Assembly: GCA_903850885.1 (NCBI GenBank)
Contig: CAINMU010000065.1
Span: 1 to 52,431, forward strand
Length of the DNA stretch: 52,431 bases
Reading direction: 5' to 3'
Source: an uncultured Opitutia bacterium
GTDB taxonomy: Bacteria > Verrucomicrobiota > Verrucomicrobiia > Opitutales > UBA953
Position numbers and translations under genes: made by a program
Notes under the pieces: model-generated
The model's database searches: none
What the model was told of the DNA's origin: nothing
What the model saw: only the letters and a program-made list of their open reading frames with translations
In this document: positions 42,910-51,533 of the stretch, in pieces
How the letters are laid out: the number at the start of each line of letters is the position of its first letter
Numbering within the stretch: position 1 is the stretch's first letter

Positions 42910-44097
42910 TCACGATTTCAGGAATGAAGTCATCCACTCCGCAGGCGTAGCGCCTGACTTGGCGGAAAGCTCCCGCAAAAGCTCCGCCGCATCGGTGCGG
43001 GCACGGTCTCGGGCGTCAGGCGCACCGACGCAATTCTGCAAGCGTCGGGCCAAGGAGTCGGGATCGCAGGCTGATTGTAAATATTCAGGCCAGGCATCGC
43101 GCTTCAGCAAGATGTTGGCGATACCCAACCGATCCACATGCCCAGCGATCAAGCGACGACCAACAAACCAAGTCAGCGGATGAGCCCGGTAAACAACCGC
43201 ACCCGGAATACCGGCCAATGCTACCGTCAGCGACATCGTGCCGGAACTGACCAACGCCGCGCAACCGGCCACAGGGCCTTCCGAGACAGGGCGCAGATCA
43301 ATCCCCCGAGCCTCTTCGCCATATTCAGCTAAAAGCCGATACAGCTCCGCATGCACCTCGCCGCCGGTATGCAGCACCAAGGCCCGGTGTTTCGGATTCT
43401 TCTGACGGAACTTGGCAAAAGCTTCGATGAGCGTCGGAAAAATCTTCCGCACGGGTTTAGGTCGGCTACCGGGCAGCAGCAGGACCGGACCCGCGGCATC
43501 GTAAGTTAAACCGGGCACATGGCCGGCCTCCGCAAACGGATGGCCGACGAATTGCGCGGGCAACTTGGTGTCCGCATAACAAGCCGGTTCGAAAGGAAAT
43601 ATCGTACCCACGCCATCCAGATCGCGGGCCATCGTGAAGCGACGCTTGGGCTTCCAGGCCCAGAGTTGCGGGCTGACGTACTGAATCACGGCGGTCTCGC
43701 CGCCGCCCTGACGGGAAAGCCCTGCGAGGCGGAGTTCATTGGCCAAGCGTAAATTCAACCCGGGATAATCTACTAAGACGACCAGCCGCGGCTTCCATCT
43801 CAAGGTCCAGGCCAACATCCGACCAAAAAGCCGGCGGTAAAACGGATACGCCGCCAGCACTTCGACGATGCCGACCGCCGAAAAACCCGTCATATCAAAA
43901 AGCAATTGCGCTCCTGCTTCGCGAATCCGCGGACCACCAAACGCCGCAATCCGGAGGCCGGGATTCGCTTCAAGAAGATCGGCGACGACCTTGGCCGCAT
44001 GCTGGTCGCCCGAATGCTCTCCCGCGATGACCAAGACGTCGATCACCCCCGCACGCGGAGGCGAAAAGACTCCTGGGATCACAGGAAAAGAACTCAT
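42910..44097 (-). CDS. lpxB: Lipid-A-disaccharide synthase
   Basis: LpxB condenses UDP-2,3-diacylglucosamine with lipid X to form the lipid A disaccharide at the inner membrane. The 395 residues show VLVIAGEHSGDQHAAKV, FGGPRIREAGAQLLFDM, VLVDYPGLNLRLA, the QYVSPQLWAWKPKR block and LLPGSRPKPVRKI. A 16-residue extension precedes the usual start. The Gfo/Idh gene upstream overlaps its start by four bases, so they are translationally coupled. It shows that the organism makes lipid A. Confidence 0.93.
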   Translation of the reverse strand: MSSFPVIPGVFSPPRAGVIDVLVIAGEHSGDQHAAKVVADLLEANPGLRIAAFGGPRIREAGAQLLFDMTGFSAVGIVEVLAAYPFYRRLFGRMLAWTLRWKPRLVVLVDYPGLNLRLANELRLAGLSRQGGGETAVIQYVSPQLWAWKPKRRFTMARDLDGVGTIFPFEPACYADTKLPAQFVGHPFAEAGHVPGLTYDAAGPVLLLPGSRPKPVRKIFPTLIEAFAKFRQKNPKHRALVLHTGGEVHAELYRLLAEYGEEARGIDLRPVSEGPVAGCAALVSSGTMSLTVALAGIPGAVVYRAHPLTWFVGRRLIAGHVDRLGIANILLKRDAWPEYLQSACDPDSLARRLQNCVGAPDARDRARTDAAELLRELSAKSGATPAEWMTSFLKS

Positions 44098-45038
44098 CGG
44101 CGAGCCATGCCGGCACGGATTTGCTCGGTGATACGAATGGCGACCTCCAGCGCCGTCCGGCCCAATTCACCGCTGACCTTAGGAGTTTTACGATCGCGCA
44201 CGCAGGCGACAAAAGAGCCGAGTTCGATGGCGAGCGGCTCACCCTTCTCGATCGGAATTTCTTCTTTGGCAAAACCGCCCTCGGCGGCAGGGTCCACGCG
44301 AACGGTATGACCCTTTTGCCCCATGAAATCAATCGAGAGGTAGCCGCCCGTCTGGAAAACCCGAATCTCGCGATTTTTCTTCAGCGACACCCGGCTCGCA
44401 CTCAAATTAGCGACGCAGCCGTTCTTAAAAGCGATTCGGGCATTGGCGATATCCTCCGTCTTCGTGACGACTGAGACGCCGACGGCATCAATGCGCTCGA
44501 CCGGCGAATTGGCCAACTGCAGCACGATACCGATATCATGAATCATCAGGTCGAGGACGACCCCGACCTCCGTCCCGCGGGGCGTAAATGGAGCCAGTCG
44601 TTCGGCCGTGATATAACGCGCGTCGACGACGGCTTTTTCCAAGTAAGACATCACGGGATTATAATGTTCGATATGACCCACCTGGACGATCCGTTCGGCC
44701 TTGGCGGCGGCGGCCAGAATCTGCGCGGCCTCTTCCAACGTCACGCAAATCGGCTTCTCGATGAGCAAATTACAGCCAGCCGCCAACAAGGGCAACGCGA
44801 CGGCGGCATGATAGTCGGTCGGAACCACGACGCTCACGGCGTCGCAGGCACCGGCCATCTCTTCAAGCGAGGTGAAGCGATGACAGTTATACTTGGCGCA
44901 CATCTCGGCAGCCCGGGCATCGTTAGGCTCATAGATGCCGGCGAGCTCCGCCCCGGGGAGGGTCGAGTAGATGCGGGCGTGATGCTGGCCGAGCGAACCG
45001 GTACCAGCCACCCCGCAGCGAATGCGCGTTGCAGTCAT
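44094..45038 (-). CDS. Gfo/Idh/MocA oxidoreductase coupled to lpxB
   Basis: This NAD(P)-dependent sugar oxidoreductase has an N-terminal Rossmann fold (RCGVAGTGSLGQHHARIY), EKPICVTLEEA with the family's catalytic Lys, and GHIEHYNPVMSYLEKAV in the C-terminal domain. The ATG at 45038 gives 314 residues. A 12-codon upstream extension is open but lacks family similarity. The four-base overlap with lpxB suggests a part in lipid A or lipopolysaccharide sugar chemistry. GnnA, which oxidises UDP-GlcNAc at C3 to make diamino lipid A, belongs to this family and is a candidate, but its partner GnnB is not seen here. Confidence 0.8.
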   Translation of the reverse strand: MTATRIRCGVAGTGSLGQHHARIYSTLPGAELAGIYEPNDARAAEMCAKYNCHRFTSLEEMAGACDAVSVVVPTDYHAAVALPLLAAGCNLLIEKPICVTLEEAAQILAAAAKAERIVQVGHIEHYNPVMSYLEKAVVDARYITAERLAPFTPRGTEVGVVLDLMIHDIGIVLQLANSPVERIDAVGVSVVTKTEDIANARIAFKNGCVANLSASRVSLKKNREIRVFQTGGYLSIDFMGQKGHTVRVDPAAEGGFAKEEIPIEKGEPLAIELGSFVACVRDRKTPKVSGELGRTALEVAIRITEQIRAGMARR

Positions 45039-45070
45039 GGCCGATAGACTTCTACGCCCGGGGCTTATCT

Positions 45071-45322
45071 TCAATCCGAAAACCCACCCGGCTTGACGTC
45101 GAAGGTCAGCGTTTCCTTGGTGCGATTCACCTTCACAAGGCTACCCGCTTGGGGCCACGAAGCCCGCTCGCGATGCGCCCAATCTGATGCCGGATTTCGC
45201 CGCTGGATAGCATCGCTTTGAGCCTACTGGATGACTTCGACGATTTCCTGCGAGATCTGAGCGTCACCGAGTCCTTGATGCGTCTCCCGGACGCAACCTT
45301 GCAACCTAGGTCGTCAATCCCG
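45071..45322 (-). pseudogene. Remnant of an HtrA/DegP-like protease PDZ end
   Basis: The 350-base gap holds no intact gene. On the minus strand it reads, in switching frames, GIDDLGCKVASG, then GDAQISQEIVEVIQ, then AMLSSGEIRHQIGRIASG, then AGSLVKVNRTKETLTFDV, and KPGGFSD before a TGA (45071-45073). The order and spacing match the end of an HtrA-type PDZ domain, in which GD-I, SS-ELR-QIG and V-L-V-R are typical. At least two frameshifts and a stop break it. The catalytic domain is absent, so this is an old fragment. Confidence is moderate because only short blocks are kept. Confidence 0.5.
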
Positions 45323-45387
45323 AAAGCCCTGCATTTCAGTTACAACCTTGTTGCCCAATCCCTATCTTACTGGGTATACCTTAAGTC

Positions 45388-46233
45388 ATGACGCATGAAG
45401 CGCAGTTGGCGAACCTAGGACGCCTCCTCGACGACCCCTCACCTGTCGTCCGAAAGGCCGTGCTCGAAAAAGTCAAATCTGCCGGCACGGCTGGGATTCT
45501 TTGGCTCGAAACTCTGATGGAGGACGAGAAATTAAGCCCGCACGCCCAAGGTATTCTCGTCGACTTGCGCACCCCCGAAGCTGCCGCTCACGCCTTTTTA
45601 GCCTACATTAAAAAAGGCCCGTTAGACCTCGAGGAAGCCTGCCTGCTGCTGGAACGTGCGGCCGACCCCAGCCTGGCTCATCAAGCTTACAAGAGTGAGT
45701 TAGACCGCCTGGCCAATCGCACCCGCGAACTGATGGCCGAGCCGCTTGACGTCCGAGCTAAGTGCCGGCTGCTTTGCCGGGTGATCTTTGGCGAAGAAGG
45801 CTATCGTGGCGCCCCAGAGAGCTTTGCCGTTCCATCCTCATCGCTGCTCTCTCAGGTCATCGCGACTCGCCGCGGAATCCCTATTTCGCTTTGCTTGGTC
45901 TTCCTGCTCGTCGCCCGACGCCTTGGACTGCCCGTCGAACCCGTCGGTCTGCCTGGGCGCTTCATGGTGGGTGTCTTCCGCGGCCGAGAGCCTCTTTACA
46001 TCGATTGCTACGAGGGCGGAGCCTTTCGCACCCGTGCCGAGATTCAACTCCTGCTGCGCGACAACCAACTGCCGGCCGATGAGGCCTTTCTGCAAGCAGT
46101 CTCCAGCCACCAAACCTTGGCCCGCTGCTGTCGCAATTTGGTTTCTCAATGCGAAGCCCAAGGAGACGATCGCAGCAGCCGTCTTTTCCTAAGCTTCGTC
46201 CACGCCTTGGAAAAAATCGATGAGCGTGCCTGA
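45388..46233 (+). CDS. SirB1/transglutaminase-like family protein
   Basis: The 281-residue protein has a helical N-terminal half and a transglutaminase-like core (SirB1 family) with QVIATRRGIPISLCLVFLLV, RRLGLPVEPVGLPGRFMVG and LYIDCYEGG. In relatives the C-terminal half carries TPR-like helices. Here the tail is short. The usual reactive Cys seems replaced, since the SLC segment is the only nearby Cys, so enzyme activity is doubtful. It overlaps aroE by 14 bases on the same strand. The family's role is unknown. Confidence 0.75.
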   Translation: MTHEAQLANLGRLLDDPSPVVRKAVLEKVKSAGTAGILWLETLMEDEKLSPHAQGILVDLRTPEAAAHAFLAYIKKGPLDLEEACLLLERAADPSLAHQAYKSELDRLANRTRELMAEPLDVRAKCRLLCRVIFGEEGYRGAPESFAVPSSSLLSQVIATRRGIPISLCLVFLLVARRLGLPVEPVGLPGRFMVGVFRGREPLYIDCYEGGAFRTRAEIQLLLRDNQLPADEAFLQAVSSHQTLARCCRNLVSQCEAQGDDRSSRLFLSFVHALEKIDERA

Positions 46234-47110
46234 AACCTGGACCCTGGCGCTTCTTCGCGAGGCTGAATTTAAAGGCCCCCAACTTGGCGTCTTAGGCGAC
46301 CCGATCGCCCATTCACTCAGCCCAGCCATGCACAACGCGGCCATCGCCGCACTGGTGCCCACTCACCCCGGCTTAGCAGGGCTCCATTACCACCGCCTGC
46401 ACATCACCGCCGCCGAGCTTCCTCTCGCCCTGCCCTTGCTGCGCCACAAGGGCTTCATTGGCCTCAACCTTACGATACCGCACAAGATTCAAGCCCTTGA
46501 GCTCGTCACGCAACTATCCCCTGAAGCCCGCCAGGCCGCATCGGTGAATACGCTGATCGCCGATGGTGCAGGATGGGCCGGTCATACGACCGACGGGCCC
46601 GGCTTCATTGCAGCATTGCGGGAAAATTCTGGTAATAGCGTCCAAGGCCGCGACGTCATCCTGTTGGGTGCTGGCGGCGCCGCCCGGGCCGTCGCCGCCG
46701 CCTGTCTGACGGAGCATTGTCGATCGCTGAAGATTTATAATCGCGACGGCGCGCGCGCGCAAGCGCTTGCGGAGGCACTCCATGACCCCCGCGTCGCTGC
46801 CCAAGAAATGTCTGGGGTTGGCCCGCTTCCGCCCGACGCGGTCATTATCAATTGCACGATGCTCGGATTGAAGACTTCGGACCCCTCGCCCCTGCCGGCC
46901 GCATTCCTGCAGCGAGGTCAGTTTATCTTTGATACGACTTACGGCTCCAGCCCGGCGCAACTGATCCGCGACGCCCAAGCCAAGGGCATTTCGCATTGCG
47001 ACGGCCGTGCCATGTTGCGCTGGCAAGGCGCCCTCGCTTTCCAGCTATGGACCGGTACGCTTCCTCCTGCCGCGCCCATGCGCCAAGCCCTCGGCGAACT
47101 TGCTCACTAA
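46220..47110 (+). CDS. aroE: Shikimate dehydrogenase
   Basis: AroE reduces 3-dehydroshikimate with NADPH in aromatic amino acid synthesis. The substrate site SLSPAMHN is at 32-39, the catalytic Lys is K89 in NLTIPHK, and the Asp motif appears as GHTTDGPGF. The nucleotide loop is LLGAGGAARAVAAA. The 296 residues fit, with a C-terminal GRAMLRWQGALAFQLWTG. It overlaps the previous gene by 14 bases and is followed six bases later by pilD. Confidence 0.94.
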   Translation: MSVPETWTLALLREAEFKGPQLGVLGDPIAHSLSPAMHNAAIAALVPTHPGLAGLHYHRLHITAAELPLALPLLRHKGFIGLNLTIPHKIQALELVTQLSPEARQAASVNTLIADGAGWAGHTTDGPGFIAALRENSGNSVQGRDVILLGAGGAARAVAAACLTEHCRSLKIYNRDGARAQALAEALHDPRVAAQEMSGVGPLPPDAVIINCTMLGLKTSDPSPLPAAFLQRGQFIFDTTYGSSPAQLIRDAQAKGISHCDGRAMLRWQGALAFQLWTGTLPPAAPMRQALGELAH

Positions 47111-47116
47111 TCCCCC

Positions 47117-47977
47117 ATGCCGTTTCTTACCGCCCTCCAAAGCTTCACCTTGCTGCACCCCGCGCTCACGATTGTATTTGTCGGCATCTTCGGCGCCTGC
47201 ATCGGCAGCTTTTTAAACGTCTGCATCCACCGCATGCCCAAAGGTGAATCTATCATCACGCCGGGCTCGCGCTGCGCCTGCGGCAAGCCGATTCCCTTCT
47301 GGCTCAACCTTCCGCTGGTAGGCTGGCTGTCACTTCGCGGCCAGGCACGCTGTTGCGGCATCCCGATTTCTGTCCGTTATCCCCTGGTCGAACTGATCAC
47401 CGCCTTACTTTTCATCGCGTCTTGGATAATGCTTCCGGGCCCGAAAGCGGCCCTCGCCTGCGTCTTTCTCCCTCTTCTCATCTTACTCGCGGGCTGCGAC
47501 CTTGATGACATGATGGTACCCGACGCCCCTAACTTCGCGCTGGTCGGAACGGGAATCATCTTTTCCATGCTCGCGCCCTCGTTGCATAACGAGACCGGAC
47601 ACCCGATTGAAGTCATCAACCGCATCCATGCCCTCGGCGACAGCCTGATCGGCGTGGCAGCGGGCACTGCCTTGGTCTGGTGGATCCGCACCATCGGCAC
47701 CGTCCTGGCTGGCCGAGAAGCGATGGGTGAAGCCGACATTATTCTCTGCGCAGGGATTGGCGCTTATTGCGGCTGGCAAGGTGCCTTATTTTGCCTCTTC
47801 GGGGGGTCGGTAATCGGCGTTATCACCGCCCTTCCTGCCCTAATTTCAGCAAAAATCAGGGGTTCAGAATATGAAGGCGTCGTTCCTTTCGTGCCCAGCA
47901 TGGCGGCCGCCGGGGCGATTTGGTTCTTCCGCGGCCCCGAACTGCTCCTCGCTTGGCATAACTGGGTGGCATCGTGA
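47117..47977 (+). CDS. pilD: Prepilin peptidase/N-methyltransferase
   Basis: PilD cleaves the leader of type IV prepilins and methylates the new N terminus. It would serve the pilus motor encoded at 138-5910. Seen are GSFLNVCIHRMP (30-41), a cysteine pair region with C53, C55 and C79, C80, the aspartate D128 in GCDLDDMMVPD, and D207 in GEADI, which stands where the family has GxGD. About eight membrane helices are predicted by eye. The cysteines are C-x-C and C-C rather than the usual two CxxC pairs. At 286 residues it is full length. Confidence 0.88.
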   Translation: MPFLTALQSFTLLHPALTIVFVGIFGACIGSFLNVCIHRMPKGESIITPGSRCACGKPIPFWLNLPLVGWLSLRGQARCCGIPISVRYPLVELITALLFIASWIMLPGPKAALACVFLPLLILLAGCDLDDMMVPDAPNFALVGTGIIFSMLAPSLHNETGHPIEVINRIHALGDSLIGVAAGTALVWWIRTIGTVLAGREAMGEADIILCAGIGAYCGWQGALFCLFGGSVIGVITALPALISAKIRGSEYEGVVPFVPSMAAAGAIWFFRGPELLLAWHNWVAS

Positions 47978-48035
47978 ATCGTTCTGGCTTGTCAGCGCCC
48001 GTCCCCAGCTCAATCCTCAACCTACCCCTCTCACT

Positions 48036-48296
48036 ATGAAGCCGCTCGCACTAGCCACCTTCCTCGCCGCCGGACTCGTCGGCTGCACTAATTACGATAC
48101 GCCTAACCATGGCCGGAATGTCGCCCATGAGCCGATGCACAATTTCCTCGGAATCATCAAAGTAGAGCCAGGCAGCTACGCCAACAACGAGAAGTCTATC
48201 GTCCCACTGCGCACCAAGGAACTTTACGGTCGTCGGGCCGATTCAGGTGACCGGATCACCCTCCTCTGGGGTGCCGTGACCCTCACCGACTACTAA
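48036..48296 (+). CDS. Small lipoprotein of unknown function
   Basis: An 86-residue protein begins MKPLALATFLAAGLVGC, a lipoprotein signal with the lipobox Cys at 17. The mature chain is polar, with no recognised domain (HEPMHNFLGIIKVEPG and an acidic-basic end ELYGRRADSGDR). The open frame extends far upstream through pilD, but the ATG at 48036 fits the signal peptide. A terminator follows. It is probably anchored to the outer membrane. Confidence 0.72.
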   Translation: MKPLALATFLAAGLVGCTNYDTPNHGRNVAHEPMHNFLGIIKVEPGSYANNEKSIVPLRTKELYGRRADSGDRITLLWGAVTLTDY

Positions 48297-48315
48297 GGCT
48301 GGAAGTAGCCCTTGC

Positions 48316-48346
48316 AGAAGCCCCGGAAACGGGGCTTCTTCGTTTG
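48316..48346 (+). terminator. Terminator of the lipoprotein gene
   Basis: A 10-bp stem (48316-48325 with 48330-48339) has a GAAA tetraloop and is followed by TCGTTTG. It lies just before the oleC ribosome site (AGGAAAG-ATG). Confidence 0.75.
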
Positions 48347-48354
48347 TAGGAAAG

Positions 48355-50004
48355 ATGAGTGTCTCCGGAAAAAATATCGCCCGACATCTTCGGTCTGCCG
48401 CGATCGACCAGCCGGATACCCTTGCGACCCTCTCACCGCTCTCCGTCAGCCGGTCAGGTGAAGTCGCCCATCAACGCTCGACCTTTCGTGAACTTGACCG
48501 CGAGAGCGATGCTGCCGCCCGGCTCTTTCAAGCCGCCGGAATATCCCAAGGCACCCGCACGCTCCTCGCCGTGAAACCCGGGCACGATCTGATTGTCGGG
48601 ATGTTCGGCCTAATCAAACTCGGCGCCGTCCCGGTGGCTATCGATCCAGGCATGGGCTGGTCGGCTTACTTGAAATGCGTGCAGCATTCTCAACCCGCCG
48701 CCTGGGTCGGTATCAGGCAGGCAACCCTTCTTAGCCGCCTACCCCTCGGCGCTTTCGCTTCCATCAGAAATCGCATCACGATTGGTACGGCCTATTGGAA
48801 AAAAAATATCAGCCGGCAGATGTCCGCTGAAGCCTTGCCTATGAGCAAAGTCCAAGCCGACGACCTGGCCGCCATTCTTTTTACGTCGGGCTCAACGGGC
48901 GCGCCCAAAGGCGTGCGCTACACCCACGGTATGTTCGAGGCGCAAATCCGACTGATCAGGGAAACCTACGGCATCCAACCGGGCGAAGTAGACATGCCGA
49001 TGCTTCCGCTCTTCGCTTTATTCAATCCAGCGCTGGGCATGACGACCGTGACACCCTTGCTCGACCCGGCACGACCAGCCTCCGCCGACGCTGCCCCCAT
49101 CGTCTCCGCACTTGTCGCCGAAAAGGTGACCAACTCCTTTGGATCTCCAGCCATCTGGTCACGCATCGCCGAACACTGTCAACGTGCAGAGATAAAATTA
49201 CCTTCGCTTCGCCGATTACTCATCGCCGGAGCCCCCGTCCCAGACGGCCTGCTGGAACGCCTACGCATCATCGCCCCGCAATGCAAAATCCACACCCCCT
49301 ACGGAGCGACGGAATGTCTACCCGTCACAAGTATTGAGTCCGCCGAGCTGCTTGGTCCGCTTCGTCAACAAACCTTAAGCGGACAAGGCACCTGCGTCGG
49401 GCGGCCCGTGGCCGGGGTTGAAATCCGCATCATCCGTGAAACCGAAAGGGCTTTAGATCATATCGCCCAAGCCGAAATGTGTGCCCCAGGTGAAGTGGGT
49501 GAGATCATCGCCACCGGCCCAAGCGTCACACAAGAATATGACCATCTTCCAGAGGCGACCCGTCTCGCCAAGATTCGCGAGGGCGATCGCCTCTGGCACC
49601 GCATGGGCGACCTCGGCTCGCTCGATGTCGAGGGGCGCTTATTTTTCCTCGGCCGGAAAGTCGAAAAAGTCCGAACCGCCGACGGTGACCTGCCGACGGA
49701 ATCGCTCGAGCCCGCCTTCCGCCAACATCCGCAGGTCTTCCGCTGCGCGCTCATCGGCCTCGGCGAAGCCCCACATCAAACGCCTGCCCTGGTAGTCGAA
49801 CCTCGGGCTGGGCATTTCCCTGAGACCGAAGCCGCGTGTACGGTCTTCATCGCTGAACTACGCGACCTCGCCCGCATCAATCCACAGGCCGATTGCGTGA
49901 AGCACATCGTCTTCCAGCGTGCCCTGCCCGTCGACGTCCGTCACAACGCCAAGATTCACCGTCTCCAGTTGGCCAATCAATGGACCGCCCGCCTCGCCCG
50001 ATGA
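48355..50004 (+). CDS. oleC: OleC-like olefin beta-lactone synthetase
   Basis: OleC activates a 2-alkyl-3-hydroxy acid with ATP and closes it to a beta-lactone, in the head-to-head hydrocarbon pathway. The 549-residue AMP-binding protein shows LFTSGSTGAPKGVRYTHG, TPYGATECLPVTS and the adenylation-domain MGDLGSLDVEGRLFFLGR with the hinge after it. The length and the OleD gene coupled downstream distinguish it from ordinary acyl-CoA ligases. It is preceded by AGGA at a good distance, one of the few clear ribosome sites in the window. OleA and OleB genes are not seen nearby. Confidence 0.82.
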   Translation: MSVSGKNIARHLRSAAIDQPDTLATLSPLSVSRSGEVAHQRSTFRELDRESDAAARLFQAAGISQGTRTLLAVKPGHDLIVGMFGLIKLGAVPVAIDPGMGWSAYLKCVQHSQPAAWVGIRQATLLSRLPLGAFASIRNRITIGTAYWKKNISRQMSAEALPMSKVQADDLAAILFTSGSTGAPKGVRYTHGMFEAQIRLIRETYGIQPGEVDMPMLPLFALFNPALGMTTVTPLLDPARPASADAAPIVSALVAEKVTNSFGSPAIWSRIAEHCQRAEIKLPSLRRLLIAGAPVPDGLLERLRIIAPQCKIHTPYGATECLPVTSIESAELLGPLRQQTLSGQGTCVGRPVAGVEIRIIRETERALDHIAQAEMCAPGEVGEIIATGPSVTQEYDHLPEATRLAKIREGDRLWHRMGDLGSLDVEGRLFFLGRKVEKVRTADGDLPTESLEPAFRQHPQVFRCALIGLGEAPHQTPALVVEPRAGHFPETEAACTVFIAELRDLARINPQADCVKHIVFQRALPVDVRHNAKIHRLQLANQWTARLAR

Positions 50005-50996
50005 AATCGCCCCTCGTCCTCATCACCGGCGGTGCTGGCTTCCTCGGCCAGGCCGTCGTCCGACGCTGCCTCGCCCGTGGCTACCGCGTCCGCGTGCTGG
50101 GCCGCACGCCGATGACTGGCGAACTAGCTGAACAGGTGGACTTCATCCGCGGCGACATCGCCGATTGCGCGACGGTCGATCGCGCCGTCAAGGATTGCGA
50201 CTACGTTTTCCACGTGGCGGCGAAAGCCGGCGTCTGGGGCCCTTGGGAAGAATACCTGCGCATCAACATCGACGGTACTTCGAACGTCGTCGAAGCCTGT
50301 CAGGCCCACGGCGTCCGCGCGCTGGTCCATACGAGCACACCCAGCGTGGTCTTCAACGGCGAATCCTTTCGCGGTGCGGACGAATCTCTGCCCTACGGCG
50401 ACAACTGGCTCTGCGCCTATGCCGAAACCAAAGCCCGGGCCGAAGTCATCGCCCTTTCGGCCGCTTCCTCATCCCTTAAAACCTGCGCGCTACGGCCGCA
50501 CCTGATCTGGGGTCCAGGCGACAATCACCTCTTCCCTCGTATTCTCGAACGCGTGCGGGCCGGACGACTCCGCATCGTCGGTGACGGCGAGAACCGCGTT
50601 GATGTCACGCACGTCGACACCGCTGCCGATGCGCACCTCGGCGCGCTCGATGCGCTCCTCGCGGGGCGCGCCAATGGTAAGGCATACTTTCTCTCGCAGG
50701 GCGAACCGGTGAAGCTGTGGGAGTTTATCAACCGCCTGCTCGTCGGCGCCGGCGAGAAGCCCGTCACCCGTCGCATCAGCCAACGATCGGCCTACTGGCT
50801 CGGTGCCCTGCTCGAAGGCGTCTGGACGCTCTTCCGCCGCAAGGGCGAACCACCCATGACCCGCTTCGTCGCCGTCGAACTCGCCAAGGACCATTGGTTC
50901 GACGTCTCCGCCGCCCGCCGCGACCTCGGCCTCAAGCCCGCCGTCGAAACCTGGGCTGAGCTGGACCGCCTCGCGGCGACGCTGCGGACGAAGTAA
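50001..50996 (+). CDS. oleD: OleD-like 2-alkyl-3-ketoacid reductase
   Basis: OleD reduces the 2-alkyl-3-keto acid before OleC acts. The 331-residue extended SDR has the NAD(P) loop TGGAGFLG (9-16), a VVFNGESFRGADES region, the catalytic Tyr-Lys pair Y140 and K144 in CAYAETKA, and LRPHLIWGPGDNHLFPRI, characteristic of 3-beta-HSD-like family members. Its start overlaps the oleC stop by four bases (ATGA), so the two are translationally coupled. An upstream in-frame extension inside oleC lacks SDR character. Confidence 0.85.
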   Translation: MKSPLVLITGGAGFLGQAVVRRCLARGYRVRVLGRTPMTGELAEQVDFIRGDIADCATVDRAVKDCDYVFHVAAKAGVWGPWEEYLRINIDGTSNVVEACQAHGVRALVHTSTPSVVFNGESFRGADESLPYGDNWLCAYAETKARAEVIALSAASSSLKTCALRPHLIWGPGDNHLFPRILERVRAGRLRIVGDGENRVDVTHVDTAADAHLGALDALLAGRANGKAYFLSQGEPVKLWEFINRLLVGAGEKPVTRRISQRSAYWLGALLEGVWTLFRRKGEPPMTRFVAVELAKDHWFDVSAARRDLGLKPAVETWAELDRLAATLRTK

Positions 50997-51040
50997 CGCG
51001 CACGCTTGCCCCCACGCGCTTTCGCCCCATCCCTTTTCCC

Positions 51041-51484
51041 ATGCCCGCCGACGGACTCCAGCCTGATAAGACTTTCCACGTGACCATCCGGACCTGGTTC
51101 GACCAGACCGACGGTCTCGGCATCCTCCACCACTCGCACTATGTGCTTATGATGGAACGTGCGCAGAAGGTGATGTTTATCGCTTTGATGGGCAAAGATA
51201 CTATCGACCCCGCCGTGGCACCCGATGTCTACGTAGTGGTCCGCGATATCGACTTGCACTACCTCGTCGCCATCCGCCCAGAGTGCGACGTGAAACTGAT
51301 TCTCAGCGTCCGGAAAGTCCGCGCGGCCGGTCTGATCGTGGATGTCGAGTTCCGGAGCCCGGATCACGCCATCCTTTACGCCAAGGCCTCACGCACGATT
51401 TGTCGCATGGATGGCACGTCGCATCAGCCCTCCGCTTGGAGCGACGAGTTTCGCGCGAAGCATGAGGCTTTGATCAGAGCGTAA
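51041..51484 (+). CDS. YbgC/4HBT-type hotdog acyl-CoA thioesterase
   Basis: The 147-residue hotdog protein has IRTWFDQTDGLGILHHSHYV, in which the Asp-x-x-x-Gly and His residues match the YbgC-like 4HBT active site. ERAQKVMFI and VVRDIDLHYLVAIRPE follow. It hydrolyses an acyl-CoA or acyl-ACP (known for the family). It begins 44 bases after oleD on the same strand, so it could supply or edit acyl substrates for the olefin pathway (inference). It may equally serve an unrelated pathway. Confidence 0.8.
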   Translation: MPADGLQPDKTFHVTIRTWFDQTDGLGILHHSHYVLMMERAQKVMFIALMGKDTIDPAVAPDVYVVVRDIDLHYLVAIRPECDVKLILSVRKVRAAGLIVDVEFRSPDHAILYAKASRTICRMDGTSHQPSAWSDEFRAKHEALIRA

Positions 51485-51488
51485 GAGT

Positions 51489-51530
51489 GCTGAGTCGAGT
51501 TCAGGTGACTGAGACCGGAATCGACTCAGC
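51489..51530. terminator. Large-loop inverted repeat between thioesterase and nth
   Basis: A perfect 10-bp stem, GCTGAGTCGA (51489-51498) with TCGACTCAGC (51521-51530), surrounds a 22-base loop between convergent genes. With no T-run on either side, a standard intrinsic terminator is uncertain. Confidence 0.4.
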
Positions 51531-51533
51531 CCT

